In this document: piece by piece, positions 10,636 through 19,663 of the stretch | How the letters are laid out: the number at the start of each line of letters is the position of its first letter | Position numbering within the stretch: position 1 is the first letter of the stretch | NCBI RefSeq assembly: GCF_000499845.2 | Contig: NC_023750.2 | Span: 25,982,643-26,046,642 of the forward strand | Source: Phaseolus vulgaris | Lineage: Eukaryota > Streptophyta > Magnoliopsida > Fabales > Fabaceae | Reading direction: 5' to 3' | Length of the DNA: 64,000 nt | Program-made: the position numbers and the translations under genes | The notes under the pieces: generated by a model | Told to the model about the DNA's origin: nothing | Databases searched by the model: none | What the model saw: only the letters and a program-made list of their open reading frames with translations

Positions 10636-12597
10636 AGAGAAAGACAAGGCAAGCTTCACCCGCGCCATCAGCTGAAGAAGGAGCTTGTGACGAGGGCGTA
10701 GGTTTGGAATGATGCGAACGCTGCAGACAATTGTGGCAGCGTCAAGAATGGGAACAAGAAAGGATGCAAGCGGATTTAGCTGCATCACAGAGCAGAAACG
10801 AGGAGTTGGACAGAGTGAATGAAGGTTGCGCAAGGCGCTGCAAGCGCAGAAGGAACGCGCAGCGGAGGAAAGAGTGGTGCCGCCGCCGTCTCCTCCCAGG
10901 ACTTTCCCTGCCTTTTTTCGTCTGGACTATGAGTGCAGTGGTGCCAACAAAGTTGGTGGGGGGTGAAAGCCTCGTTTACCGGGGTGGAGGACCAGAGACG
11001 CATCTGACGGCGTTTTCGCACCTAGATGATGCTCTCTGGAGGTTCGGATGCGGTGTTTGCAAGTGTTCATGAGCACCTGAGCGGGATTGCTTGGAGTGGT
11101 TCGTGAGCTACCAGATGGCCACATCACTTCGTTTCAGCAATTCTCCAAGTTGTTCATGGAGCAGTATATCGTGAACAGGGCACCCCCAATGGTGTCGTAT
11201 GACTTGTTCGACGTGCGACAAAATCAAGGTGGTCCCTCAAGGTTACCTTAGTCGTTTTGGAGCCATGTGGTGAGACTGCCAAAAAGATGAAGATATGCTG
11301 GTGCATGCGTTCAGAAAGGGATTTTGTCGGGCCCTTTCAGTGAATCGTTGATCAGAAATCACCCCAGCACCTTCGCGGAGATTAGGCGTCGTGCTGTGGC
11401 GCACATCGTGGCAGAAACGGAGGTTTTGAGAAGAGGGGAAGCGCGACCCGACCAAGTCGTGCGGAGGACGAGCAGGTCTCAGCAGCCAATGAGGGTGCAT
11501 GAGGCCAAGGAAGAAAGAAGGCTCAGGGGAAGCCTACCCTTACGAGCCTAGGAAGGACTAGGGCAGGGGGCGCGCGAGGGAGAGCAACGTGCCCCAGGTT
11601 TGACTTCGTGGTGGGAGTTGGCGGAGTTGATCGCCATTCCAGCCATAGCGACGAGGTTGCGAGCACCAGAGAGACTGGCAAGGTGCTCGGAAGGAAGAAG
11701 AAGTGTGGTGTGAGTTTCACCAGGTTATGGCCACTCACTCCACACTTGTTTGGCGTTGGAACACCAACTCGCGGAGTTGGTAAAAGTGGCTTTCTGAGCG
11801 ATTAGTTGCGGGAGACGCAAGGTGATCGGGCGTCAGGGCCACCCGCAGAAGATCTGCAGCACGAAGGTACCTGTGCACGGGGAGGTGCACACGATCGCGG
11901 GGGGCTTCTCTGGAGGAGGGTGTACAGCCTCCCTGAGGAAGAGGTACGTCGGTCGGTGATGACTGTCGACTCGGTGGAAGAGATCATACCCCGATGCTGA
12001 CATTACGTTTACAAGGCGGGATCTCCGGAACGTTGTGGCCTCACAACACGATCCTATAGTCATCTCCTCGTCACGACAGGGAGGAAGGTGCACAGGGTCC
12101 TCGTTGGACCAGGGAAGTCGGCGGACGTGATGTTCTGGCTGACGTTCAACAGCTGAGCTGCCCCTCGATTATCTGAGACCATACCTGGGGTGTTGTATGG
12201 CTTCGCGGGGACCAGGTGGAGGTGCGAGGCTACATAGAGATGAGGACCACGTTTACGGATGGGGACCGTGGCCCGCTGAGAAAATCAAGTACCTAATGTG
12301 TCATTGCCCCATCCGCCTACAATATACTGTTGGGAGGGCGACGCTCAGCAGGTTGGGAGCTGTACTGTCGATGAGGCACATGAAGTTGAAGTTGCCATCG
12401 ATGGAAGGGGTTGGTGATCACATTAAGTCGAACCAGAGGAGGCTAGGCGCTGCTATGAAAAAAGCCTCAGCAGCAAGGGTGTGTGCCATGTTACCTCGAC
12501 ACCACCGCCGGGTTGTGGAGGGAGGCGATCGGAGGTTGCAGTGCTGGGAAGAGATCGGCGATCCCGAGAGTGGGAGCCACTTGAAGTTCTATTTAGT
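10636..12597 (+). pseudogene. gag: Decayed gag-protease joined to integrase end, element 1
   Basis: In pieces spread over three frames this matches element 2 gag and protease in order: an N-terminal helical part near 10640-10880, a PETHLTAF-like core near 10995, the ALIRNHPSTFAEIRRRAVAHIVAET-like region at 11340-11420, the zinc-knuckle region near 11710, the DQGSSADV-like protease motif destroyed near 12110, and the protease C-terminus with MRHMKLKLPSMEG at 12370-12410. Then, instead of RT, the sequence jumps near 12540-12570 to the last codons of integrase (SHLKFYLVE against THLKFYFS in element 2). RT, both RNase H domains and nearly all of integrase are gone. Many indels; dead copy. Confidence 0.85.
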
Positions 12598-12846
12598 TGA
12601 AAATGTAAAGTGTCACGCTTTCGCGCTAGTTATAACAGTTTTGACATTCAGGGGCACTTTTCTCCAGAGAGGGTTTTTAATGAGGCACCCAATAAAAAAG
12701 TTATCAGTTAGGTTTGCAAAGTTTTAAAGTTAAAATCCTCCTGCCCCAGGCGCGAGCGCAGGTAATCAGTTAGGCTTCCTCGCCCCAGGTGCGAGCATGG
12801 CAACCGGTTAAAAGTCCTCCTCACCCCAGGTGTGAGTGCACGCAGC
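12598..12846 (+). other. Post-pol spacer of element 1
   Basis: Matches the spacer after integrase in element 2: the GGGGCACTTTTCTCC...GAGGGTTTTTAA phrase, then repeated CCCCAGG(C/T)G(C/T)GAG units at about 12743, 12785 and 12823. It ends abruptly at a piece of LTR. Confidence 0.75.
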
Positions 12847-12944
12847 TGTACTGTCCCGTCCCCGGGCGTTGTTGACCAAAGTCAAAGTCAAAGTCAAAGT
12901 CAAGGCCAAAGTCACAGATTGACTGCATCAGGCGTCGCCTAGAG
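12847..12944 (+). repeat. Truncated LTR start, family B type
   Basis: About 98 bp that repeat the first part of the LTR at 13904: TGTACTGTCCCGTCCC, then three or four GTCAAA repeats, then GACTGCATCAGGCGTCGCC. It stops at 12944 and is fused to an antisense-gene exon. This is a scar of a rearrangement, not an insertion end. Confidence 0.8.
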
Positions 12945-13162
12945 AACGGGTCCCCGGTCTGGCATGGCACACGGAGATGTGTGAGTCGTGAGTTTTGTGA
13001 AACTCGTTGAAGTTGTAGAGCGTGGGGTCCCTGTGTGCTTCAACGTCCTCAACTGTTGTAAGAGTAGAGCACTCTGCGAGGAGCTCGTCAGAGGCCAGGG
13101 GTAGTCAACCTTGTAGCTGGCCCTGGGGGTGGAGGATTAGCAATTGTCTTGTTTCGTGCCAT
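12945..13162 (-). pseudogene. Antisense-gene exon 1 fragment (composite element 1)
   Basis: Read leftwards from the ATG at 13162 it starts MARNKTIANPPPPGP, then a region (DELLAEC...LYNFNEF) that matches the antisense gene of element 4 (DELLNEC...LYNFNAF). The frame is broken within the first 25 codons and the exon is cut at 12945. The 5'UTR intron seen in the other copies is present: on minus a donor AAAG/GTATG at 13404 and an acceptor CTTCAG ending at 13174, 231 bp. Dead copy, useful for confirming the gene structure. Family function is unknown; see 22100-24339. Confidence 0.75.
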
Positions 13163-13173
13163 CGAATCAAGAG

Positions 13174-13404
13174 CTGAAGAATGAAGAAAAAGAAAGGGTT
13201 CAGCGAAGGGGGTTTGAAGAAGAAAAGGGGAAAAAAGAGGAACCCTAGACAAACCCTCCCACACGAAGAAAAAGAAGAACGAGGGGAAACAGAGAAGCAC
13301 AAGAACAACACAAGAGTGCAAGAAGGTAAACAGTCCAGACAGTTCATCCATACATTGAAGCAATGCTGTAAGAGGGGGAGCCATCGTGAGGGGAAAGGAC
13401 ATAC
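13174..13404 (-). other. 5'UTR intron of the antisense gene, element 1
   Basis: On minus the donor is TTCAAAG/GTATGTCC and the acceptor TTCTTCAG/CTCTTG, eleven bases before the ATG. Donor context and acceptor position match those in elements 2, 3 and 4. Confidence 0.7.
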
Positions 13405-13887
13405 CTTTGAATATTGGAGTGGTTGGAGAGTGAAAGCGCGAGGGGGAGAGTAAAGATCGCAGAGAGAGAACTCGGGAAGATGAACAGTAGAATGCAAGAG
13501 AATGAATGAACAGTGGCGCTGAGCGCGGGTTTGGGGGTAAGTTAAACGTTACGAAGGAAGCCCAAAGGTGTTGGATTAAGACCGTTTGATGAGACCACGC
13601 GTCGAAGGATTAAGCGCTCATTGGGAACGCAAGAGGCAATGGATTGGAGGGACCGCGTGATGAGCCACGTGTCAAGAGATTAAGAGAGTAACTCAAGTGT
13701 CGCTTTTCCCGCTCAGAGAATGTTACATCTTCAGCGCAGAGAATGTCGCATCAGCAGTACGGAGAGTGTCACATCAGCGGTACGGAGAATGTCACGTCAG
13801 CTGATCGGAGAATGACACGTCATCAGAAGTGCCACGTGGACAATGGGACAAGGCTTTAGCCTTTTCGCTGAAAACAAGTTATCAGCT
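13405..13887. repeat. Antisense-gene upstream region with ACGTCA tandem repeats
   Basis: This stretch between the antisense-gene leader and the polypurine tract should hold the antisense promoter. At about 13730-13830 there are four units of about 23 bp of the type GAATGTCACATCAGCGGTACG; they carry TCACGTCA or close variants, and CCACGTGG follows at about 13842. ACGT cores are typical bZIP sites; a role here is inference. I see no TATA box. Confidence 0.6.
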
Positions 13888-13903
13888 CAAGACTGGGGGC
13901 TTG
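13888..13903 (+). other. Polypurine tract before 3' LTR
   Basis: CAAGACTGGGGGCTTG lies directly before the LTR start TGTACC. The same tract stands before the 3' LTRs of elements 2 and 4, so it is the likely plus-strand priming site. Confidence 0.75.
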
Positions 13904-14653
13904 TGTACCGTCCCGTCCCTGGGCATTGACCAAAGTCAAAGTCAAAGTCAAAGTCAACAGATTGACTGCATCAGGCGTCGCCTAGAGAAGGCGTGGCCAA
14001 AACAAGGCGTCACCAAGATAGGGCGTGGCCAAAACAAGGCGTCGCCAAGATAGGGCGTCGCCAAGCAAGGCGTCGACGGTGTTACTCCCCGATACCCATG
14101 GGTAGGAAAGACCATGGAGGGAGTGACACCACGGGAAGGCCTCAGGCCTCGACAGCTCAGAACAGTGATAAAGAGAAGAGTAAGGTGGCTTTAAAGGCCA
14201 TAGTACTAGCACCAGTAGGGAGTAACTTGACTCGTGAAGTATCCCTACCACCTCAGGGAGAACCTTGGGATAGATACGGCTCAAGAGAAGGTCATGCTCA
14301 GGGGAAACCAGGTGCAGGGTGCGAGAGGAAGGTGGATACACTCCCAGGGCGAGTGATTAGAGGTTGGGGCGCATTAGTTGGCACCCAAAAAGTCACCCCT
14401 TGCGCCAGATGAACTCCAAGGAATGAGGACTCACACGATGAAATATCCCTAAGTTGGGTTACAGTGTTGTGAGGCCCTCCACGTAGAATAACGGTCAAGT
14501 CAGGAGGAGGACACGTGGCGGGAAGAACAGAAACATCAATGTTTTCCATATAGTTTGTCAGGTATGAGGTAATTAAGATTATGTCAAAGTAATTAAGTTT
14601 GCGTTTCGAACGCTTTAAAGCACTTTAAACACCTTAAGCATTTTGAACGTCTT
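13904..14653 (+). repeat. LTR, family B type, truncated (3' LTR of composite element 1)
   Basis: Begins TGTACCGTCCCGTCCC after a polypurine tract, so it is a 3' LTR on plus. It has GTCAAA repeats, several GGCGTCGCC words and one copy of the conserved hairpin (14081-14127). It is cut at 14653 by the 5' LTR of element 2. Its family differs from the LTR at the other end of this composite (9668-10543). Confidence 0.85.
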
Positions 14654-15576
14654 TGATCCGATTGGTCATCGGTGGTCGATGACGTCAGCATCAGAGAACC
14701 ACGTGGACCACTCGCAGGGTGACACGTGGACCAGGTGGCAGAGAGGTCAGGGGGAACGATCGCCAAGAAAGTGATCGGTGGTCAGTAACCAAGTGACCAC
14801 CAACAGATCAGCGGCGGCAGAGAGGTCGGGGGACGGAGTATCTAGAATGGTGATCGGTGGTCAGTAGCCAAGTGGCCACCAACAGACCAGTTCTCAGACT
14901 AACGCCTGTAAGGCAGAACGCGAGAAACAGATAAACACTGATCAGTCATCGGGGTATTGTCATCGGGGTCTCGTGTTACACGCAGTTAAACTGGAATGAG
15001 GTTCCCAGCGAGAGCGTTACGCATGGATCTCGCATAAGCACACCTCAGGGAATCATGCACGAGAGTGGCCTGAGGGAACTAGTAAACGAGTCAGTGGTTG
15101 GTGATTCCCTCAACCCATTACGTGCATGGGCATCGTGAAGGGTAAGCTGTAATACGCATAGAGCAACGTTTGGTGAGTGTGCCTACCAAGAAAAAACATA
15201 CAGAATCCTGCTATGCCCAGAAGCAGGGAAAGAGATAAAAGAGAGAATGCCAGAAAAGCATAACAGAATCCTGCTATGCCCAGAAGCAGGGAAAGAGAGA
15301 TAAAAGAGAATCAGGGTGAGAGTGAAGGGGATATAGAGAAAAACAGAGAGCAAGAGTTTCACACACACTACTAGTTTTCCCATTTGGTGGTTCTGTGGAC
15401 TAACTTGATCGTCGGAGTGCAAACGACCGCTAGAGGCGTCGTCTGTGTGTTTTGCAGGTCACGCTTGGAGAAGCAAGAGAAGGTCTGAGGGTGACTCTGC
15501 ATAAGACGCAGTCGCGTAGACAGGGCAGAGAGTGCTACGAAGCGATTCCTCCGCGTTCGAGTTGCCGGCAGGATCA
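14654..15576 (+). repeat. 5' LTR of element 2, family C
   Basis: From TGATCCGATTGG to GGCAGGATCA, 923 bp, with TGATCC/GGATCA as terminal inverted repeats. Near the start are TGACGTCA (14680-14687), CCACGTGG (14699-14706) and a second CACGTG near 14724. A block with AGAATCCTGCTATGCCC is present twice (near 15200 and 15265). Compared with the 3' LTR it lacks a block after GTGAGTGTGCCTA and lacks the 351-bp duplication. Confidence 0.9.
14680..14729 (+). promoter_or_regulatory. ACGT-core cluster in U3 of element 2
   Basis: TGACGTCA, CCACGTGG and GACACGTGG fall within 50 bp close to the LTR start, and the same three are in the 3' LTR near 24974-25023. TGACG and CACGTGG are the cores bound by plant bZIP factors (TGA, ABRE/G-box types). 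Use as an enhancer is inference. Confidence 0.45.
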
Positions 15577-15578
15577 TT

Positions 15579-15600
15579 TGGCGCCCACCATGGGGCGCGA
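15579..15600 (+). other. Primer-binding site, element 2
   Basis: TGGCGCCCACCATGGGGC lies two bases after the LTR end. It has one A where elements 3 and D have G. Leader continues to the gag ATG at 15675. Confidence 0.8.
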
Positions 15601-15674
15601 GTGAATCGTTGTCCCATATATACCACAGTTTTAAAGATTTACCAGAGTTTTATCAGTTTCCTTGATAGAGAAGG

Positions 15675-17831
15675 ATGCCTAGAAACAGACAACCATCGCT
15701 TGCGCCATCCGCTGACGAAGGAGCTGTGACAATGGCGCAGGTCCTGGAAATGGTGCGCACGCTGCAGGATAACGCCGCAGCGTCAAAGGTCGAACAAGAG
15801 AGGATGCAGACGGAGTTAGCTGCGTCGCAAAGCAGGAACGACGAGCTGAATCGCGTCAATGAGGAGTTGAGAAGGACGCTGCAAGCGCAGAGGGAACACG
15901 TGGTTGACGAAAGGGTGTCTAGGATGCCCTCACCTCCAAGAGCGTTCCCCATGCCATTCTCCCCTGAGATCATGGGAACCATGGTGCCTCCCAACCTGGT
16001 GGGGGTCAAGGCATCGTTCAAGGGGGTAGAAGACCCGGAGGCGCACCTGACGGCGTTCCACACCCAGATGATGTTGTCTGGGGGTTCAGACGCTGTCTAC
16101 TGCAAAATGTTTATGAGTACGCTCAGCGGAATCGCCATGGAGTGGTTCGTAAGCCTACCAGAAGGACACATCACGTCTTTCTCTCAGTTCTCGAAGCTCT
16201 TCACTGAGCAATACATCGTCAACAAGGCACCTGCAGTGGTGTCCTACGATCTGTTCGACGTGCGCCAATACCAGGGGGAGTCGCTGAAGGACTACCTCAA
16301 CCGCTTTGGGGCACAAGTAGTTAGATTGCCCAGCAAAGATGAAGATATGCTGGTGCACGCGTTTAAGAAGGGAGTGCTGCCTGGCCCCTTCAGCGAATCT
16401 CTCATCAGGAGCCATCCCAGCACCTTTGCAGAGATCCGACGACGTGCGGTGGCACACATAGTGGCAGAAACAGAGGTTTCTGAGAAGAGAGGAAGTGCTG
16501 CACCACCAAGACCGCGTGGAGGGCAAGGAAAGCCACAGCAAGCAAGGGTGCATGAGGCCAAGGAGGAGAAGAAGGTGTGGGAAAAACCTCGTCCCTATGC
16601 ACCAGGCAAAGACCAGAGCAGGGGGCGTGCAAGGGAGAATAACGCACCCCCGAGATACAACTTCATGGTGGGATTGGCGGATCTCATCGCCCTTCCTGCT
16701 GTAGCAGCAAGACTACGAGTACCAGAGAAGACAGATAAGGTACTTGGAAGGAAGAAGAATGAATGGTGTGAGTTTCATCAGGCCTTTGGCCATACACTTC
16801 ATTCCTGTTTAGCGCTGGGACACCAACTGGCAGAGTTGGTGAAGTCTGGTTTTCTAGCAGATTACCTGCGTGAGCCGCAGGGTGATCGCGCGTCAGGATC
16901 CCAGACCGGAGAACAGCAGCATGAAGTCCCTGTGCATGGGGAAGTGCAGACGATCGCGGGAGGTTTCTCTGGTGGGGGATGCACAGCTTCACAAAGGAGA
17001 TACGCTCGATCAGTAATGGCGGTAGATGCGGTAAATGAGAGTCATTACCCCGAAGTGGACATCATCTTCAGGAAAGCTGATCTACGGGACGTTGTCCCAC
17101 ACGACAACGACCCTGTGGTCATTTCTCTCATCACTGCGGGAAGGCGAGTGCACCGAGTACTCGTAGATCAAGGAAGTTCGGCAGACGTCATGTTCTGGCC
17201 AACATTCAACAAGTTACAGTTATCCCCTGACCAGCTAAGACCGTATACTGGTTGTCTCTACGGTTTTGCAGGGGATCAGGTAGAAGTGCGGGGATACATC
17301 GAGCTGAGGACAACGTTCACTGACGGAACGACAGCCCGCACTGAAAAGATAAAGTACCTGGTGGTGAATGCCCCTTCTGCGTACAACGTTTTGTTGGGTA
17401 GGCCAACACTCAATAGGTTGGGCGCAATACCATCAACGAGGCACATGAAGTTGAAGCTGCCGTCGATGGAGGGAACCGTGATAACCATCAGGTCAGATCA
17501 GGCTGAGGCAAGACGCTGTTATGAGAACAGCTTGAAGCAAAAGAGAAGTGTGTGCCACGTCACCACAAAACCACCACCAGGCGTGCGCGAAGAGCGATTG
17601 CTGGTTAGGGAGACACAGGGCGCTCAGAGGATGGAGGATGCTGCGGTGGGGGGCTCCCAGGTAGCCCAAGTCGAAGAAGAAGAGGAAGGCGCGATCACTC
17701 CTCGCGAGTCAGGGATCGCGAGGGCGGTCATCGCCAGCGAGAGAAGGCCCCACCCAGCTGAGGGATGGGTCGAAGTGGACGTCGGGGGAAGAAAGTTCAA
17801 GTTAGGGGGATCCCTCGCTGAAGAAGAGTGA
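15675..17831 (+). CDS. gag: Gag-protease polyprotein, ends at an in-frame TGA
   Basis: 718 codons. Residues about 15-85 form an alpha-helical region rich in E, Q and R; 90-270 are the retrotransposon gag core (VEDPEAHLTAFHTQM, MEWFVSLPEGH, YDLFDVRQYQGESLKDYLNRFG). A zinc-knuckle-like C-x2-H-x4-H-x4-C stands near 360 (CEFHQAFGHTLHSC), with His in place of the usual second Cys. The aspartic protease follows near 490 with VLVDQGSSADVMFW, and LGRPTLNRLGA near 575. The TGA at 17829-17831 is in frame with the next ORF, so gag-protease and RT are split by one codon. In elements 3 and 5 the same place reads through, so this may be a mutation; programmed read-through is less likely. The start was chosen because MPRNRQ aligns with gag starts in the other elements. 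Confidence 0.93.
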   Translation: MPRNRQPSLAPSADEGAVTMAQVLEMVRTLQDNAAASKVEQERMQTELAASQSRNDELNRVNEELRRTLQAQREHVVDERVSRMPSPPRAFPMPFSPEIMGTMVPPNLVGVKASFKGVEDPEAHLTAFHTQMMLSGGSDAVYCKMFMSTLSGIAMEWFVSLPEGHITSFSQFSKLFTEQYIVNKAPAVVSYDLFDVRQYQGESLKDYLNRFGAQVVRLPSKDEDMLVHAFKKGVLPGPFSESLIRSHPSTFAEIRRRAVAHIVAETEVSEKRGSAAPPRPRGGQGKPQQARVHEAKEEKKVWEKPRPYAPGKDQSRGRARENNAPPRYNFMVGLADLIALPAVAARLRVPEKTDKVLGRKKNEWCEFHQAFGHTLHSCLALGHQLAELVKSGFLADYLREPQGDRASGSQTGEQQHEVPVHGEVQTIAGGFSGGGCTASQRRYARSVMAVDAVNESHYPEVDIIFRKADLRDVVPHDNDPVVISLITAGRRVHRVLVDQGSSADVMFWPTFNKLQLSPDQLRPYTGCLYGFAGDQVEVRGYIELRTTFTDGTTARTEKIKYLVVNAPSAYNVLLGRPTLNRLGAIPSTRHMKLKLPSMEGTVITIRSDQAEARRCYENSLKQKRSVCHVTTKPPPGVREERLLVRETQGAQRMEDAAVGGSQVAQVEEEEEGAITPRESGIARAVIASERRPHPAEGWVEVDVGGRKFKLGGSLAEEE

Positions 17832-19661
17832 ATGCTGATCATGGGTGTGATTGAGAAGCACATGAATGCCTTTGCATGGTCAGCATCCGACATGCCAGGA
17901 ATCGACCCCGATTTCCTCTGCCATCGTCTGTCGATGGACCCCATGGTTCGACCTGTGCGTCAGAGGCGAAGGAAGTTCAACGAGGAGAAGAGGAAGGTGA
18001 TCCACGACGAAGCGCAGAAGCTCCTTGCCGCAGGGCATATCAGAGAAATCCAGTACCCCGAGTGGCTAGCGAATGTGGTACTGGTTCAGAAGGCAAGCGG
18101 CGAGTGGAGAATGTGCGTGGACTTCACTGACCTCAACAAGGCGTGTCCCAAGGATTCTTACCCCTTACCCAGTATAGACGCTCTAGTCGATAGCGCATCG
18201 GGGGGAAAGCTACTCAGCTTCTTGGACGCTTTCTCGGGGTATAACCAGATCAGGATGCACCCAATGGATGAATGCAAGACTGCGTTTATGACGGAACGGA
18301 CTTGCTATTGCTACAAGGTCATGCCATTCGGGTTAAAGAATGCGGGGGCTACCTACCAGCGGCTCATAGATAGGGTGCTCTCGCCCATGCTGGGAAGGAA
18401 CGTGCACGCCTATGTAGATGACATGGTGGTTACGTCCCAAGAGAAGAAGCATCATGCAGCTGATCTGGAAGAGCTATTCACCACCATTGCCAAGTACAGG
18501 CTGAAGCTCAACCCTGAGAAATGCATTTTCGGTGTGGAGGCTGGGAAGTTCTTGGGTTTCCACTTGACAGAGCGGGGAATCGAAGCTAACCCGGAGAAGT
18601 GTGCGGCGATCGTGGCAATGAGGAGCCCAACGACGGTGAAGGAGGTGCAGCAGCTCACCGGTCGCTTGGCAGCTCTGTCCCGATTTATGTCCGCTGGAGG
18701 GGAGAAAGGTCACCCATACTTCCAGTGTCTCAAACGCAACAGCAGATTTCTCTGGACACAGGAGTGCGAGGAGGCTTTCATCAAGTTAAAGGGGTACCTG
18801 GCGAGCCCACCAGTCTTGCGAAAGCCCCAGGTAGGCATCCCTCTTCGTCTATATTTTGCTGTTACGGAGAGAGCAGTCAGCTCAGTCCTGGTGCAAGAGC
18901 AGGACCAGGCCCAGAGGCCTGTTTACTTCGTGAGTAAAGTGCTGCAAGGCCCTGAAACAAGATACCAAGCCCTCGAGAAGGCTGCTCTGGCGGTGGTGTT
19001 TTCAGCCAAAAGACTCAGGCATTATTTCCACAGCTTCACAGTGGTGGTGATGACTGATCTGCCTATCCAGAACGTATTGAAGAAACCTGATGTAGCAGGC
19101 AGGATGGTCAAATGGGCATTAGAATTGTCAGAATTTGATATTCAGTACGAGCCCCGAGGACCGATGAAGGGGCAGGTGTTCGCGGACTTTGTAGTTGAGC
19201 TATCATCAATCGCGACACCTGCAGAAGGGCTAGGTTTCCGATGGGTGTTATCGGTGGATGGCTCCTCTAATAAGCAGGGAAGCGGCGCTGGAGTCATCCT
19301 GGAAGGACCAAATGGGGTACTGATCGAGCAGTCTGTCCGCTTTGCCTTCAAAGCTAGCAACAATCAGGCGGAGTATGAGGCCCTGATCGCAGGAATGTTG
19401 CTAGCAAGAGAAATGGGAGCAAGAAATCTGCTGGCCAAGAGCGATTCGTTACTGGTCACCGGGCAGGTTACGGGGGAGTTCCAAGCAAAGGATCCCCAGA
19501 TGGCAGCCTACCTGGAGTATGTGCAGCTCCTGAAGACGTCCTTCACCAAGTTTGAGTTACTGCACGTGCCAAGAGAGCAAAATGCCCGAGCAGACCTGCT
19601 TGCCAAGCTGGCTAGCTCAGGCAAGGGGGGAAGCAGAGGACTGTCATTCAGGAGACCCTGA
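17832..19661 (+). CDS. pol: Reverse transcriptase, RNase H and archaeal-type RNase H
   Basis: 609 codons, same frame as gag. The start MLIMGV is only the first ATG after the TGA; the natural protein would run on from gag. Residues 20-215 are RT: PGIDPDF, WRMCVDFTDLNKACPKDSYPL, PFGLKNAGATYQR and the catalytic YVDDMVV near 197. The Ty3-type RNase H follows (about 335-450), but where most elements have the first catalytic Asp it reads LYFAVTERAVSS, so this copy of the domain looks inactive. A second, archaeal-type RNase H spans about 470-600, with VDGSS, NNQAEYEAL, KSDSLLV and NARADLLAK giving all four acidic residues. This pairing is known in the Tat lineage. The frame ends early because a G run near 19633 is one base short. 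Confidence 0.93.
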   Translation: MLIMGVIEKHMNAFAWSASDMPGIDPDFLCHRLSMDPMVRPVRQRRRKFNEEKRKVIHDEAQKLLAAGHIREIQYPEWLANVVLVQKASGEWRMCVDFTDLNKACPKDSYPLPSIDALVDSASGGKLLSFLDAFSGYNQIRMHPMDECKTAFMTERTCYCYKVMPFGLKNAGATYQRLIDRVLSPMLGRNVHAYVDDMVVTSQEKKHHAADLEELFTTIAKYRLKLNPEKCIFGVEAGKFLGFHLTERGIEANPEKCAAIVAMRSPTTVKEVQQLTGRLAALSRFMSAGGEKGHPYFQCLKRNSRFLWTQECEEAFIKLKGYLASPPVLRKPQVGIPLRLYFAVTERAVSSVLVQEQDQAQRPVYFVSKVLQGPETRYQALEKAALAVVFSAKRLRHYFHSFTVVVMTDLPIQNVLKKPDVAGRMVKWALELSEFDIQYEPRGPMKGQVFADFVVELSSIATPAEGLGFRWVLSVDGSSNKQGSGAGVILEGPNGVLIEQSVRFAFKASNNQAEYEALIAGMLLAREMGARNLLAKSDSLLVTGQVTGEFQAKDPQMAAYLEYVQLLKTSFTKFELLHVPREQNARADLLAKLASSGKGGSRGLSFRRP

Positions 19662-19663
19662 AG

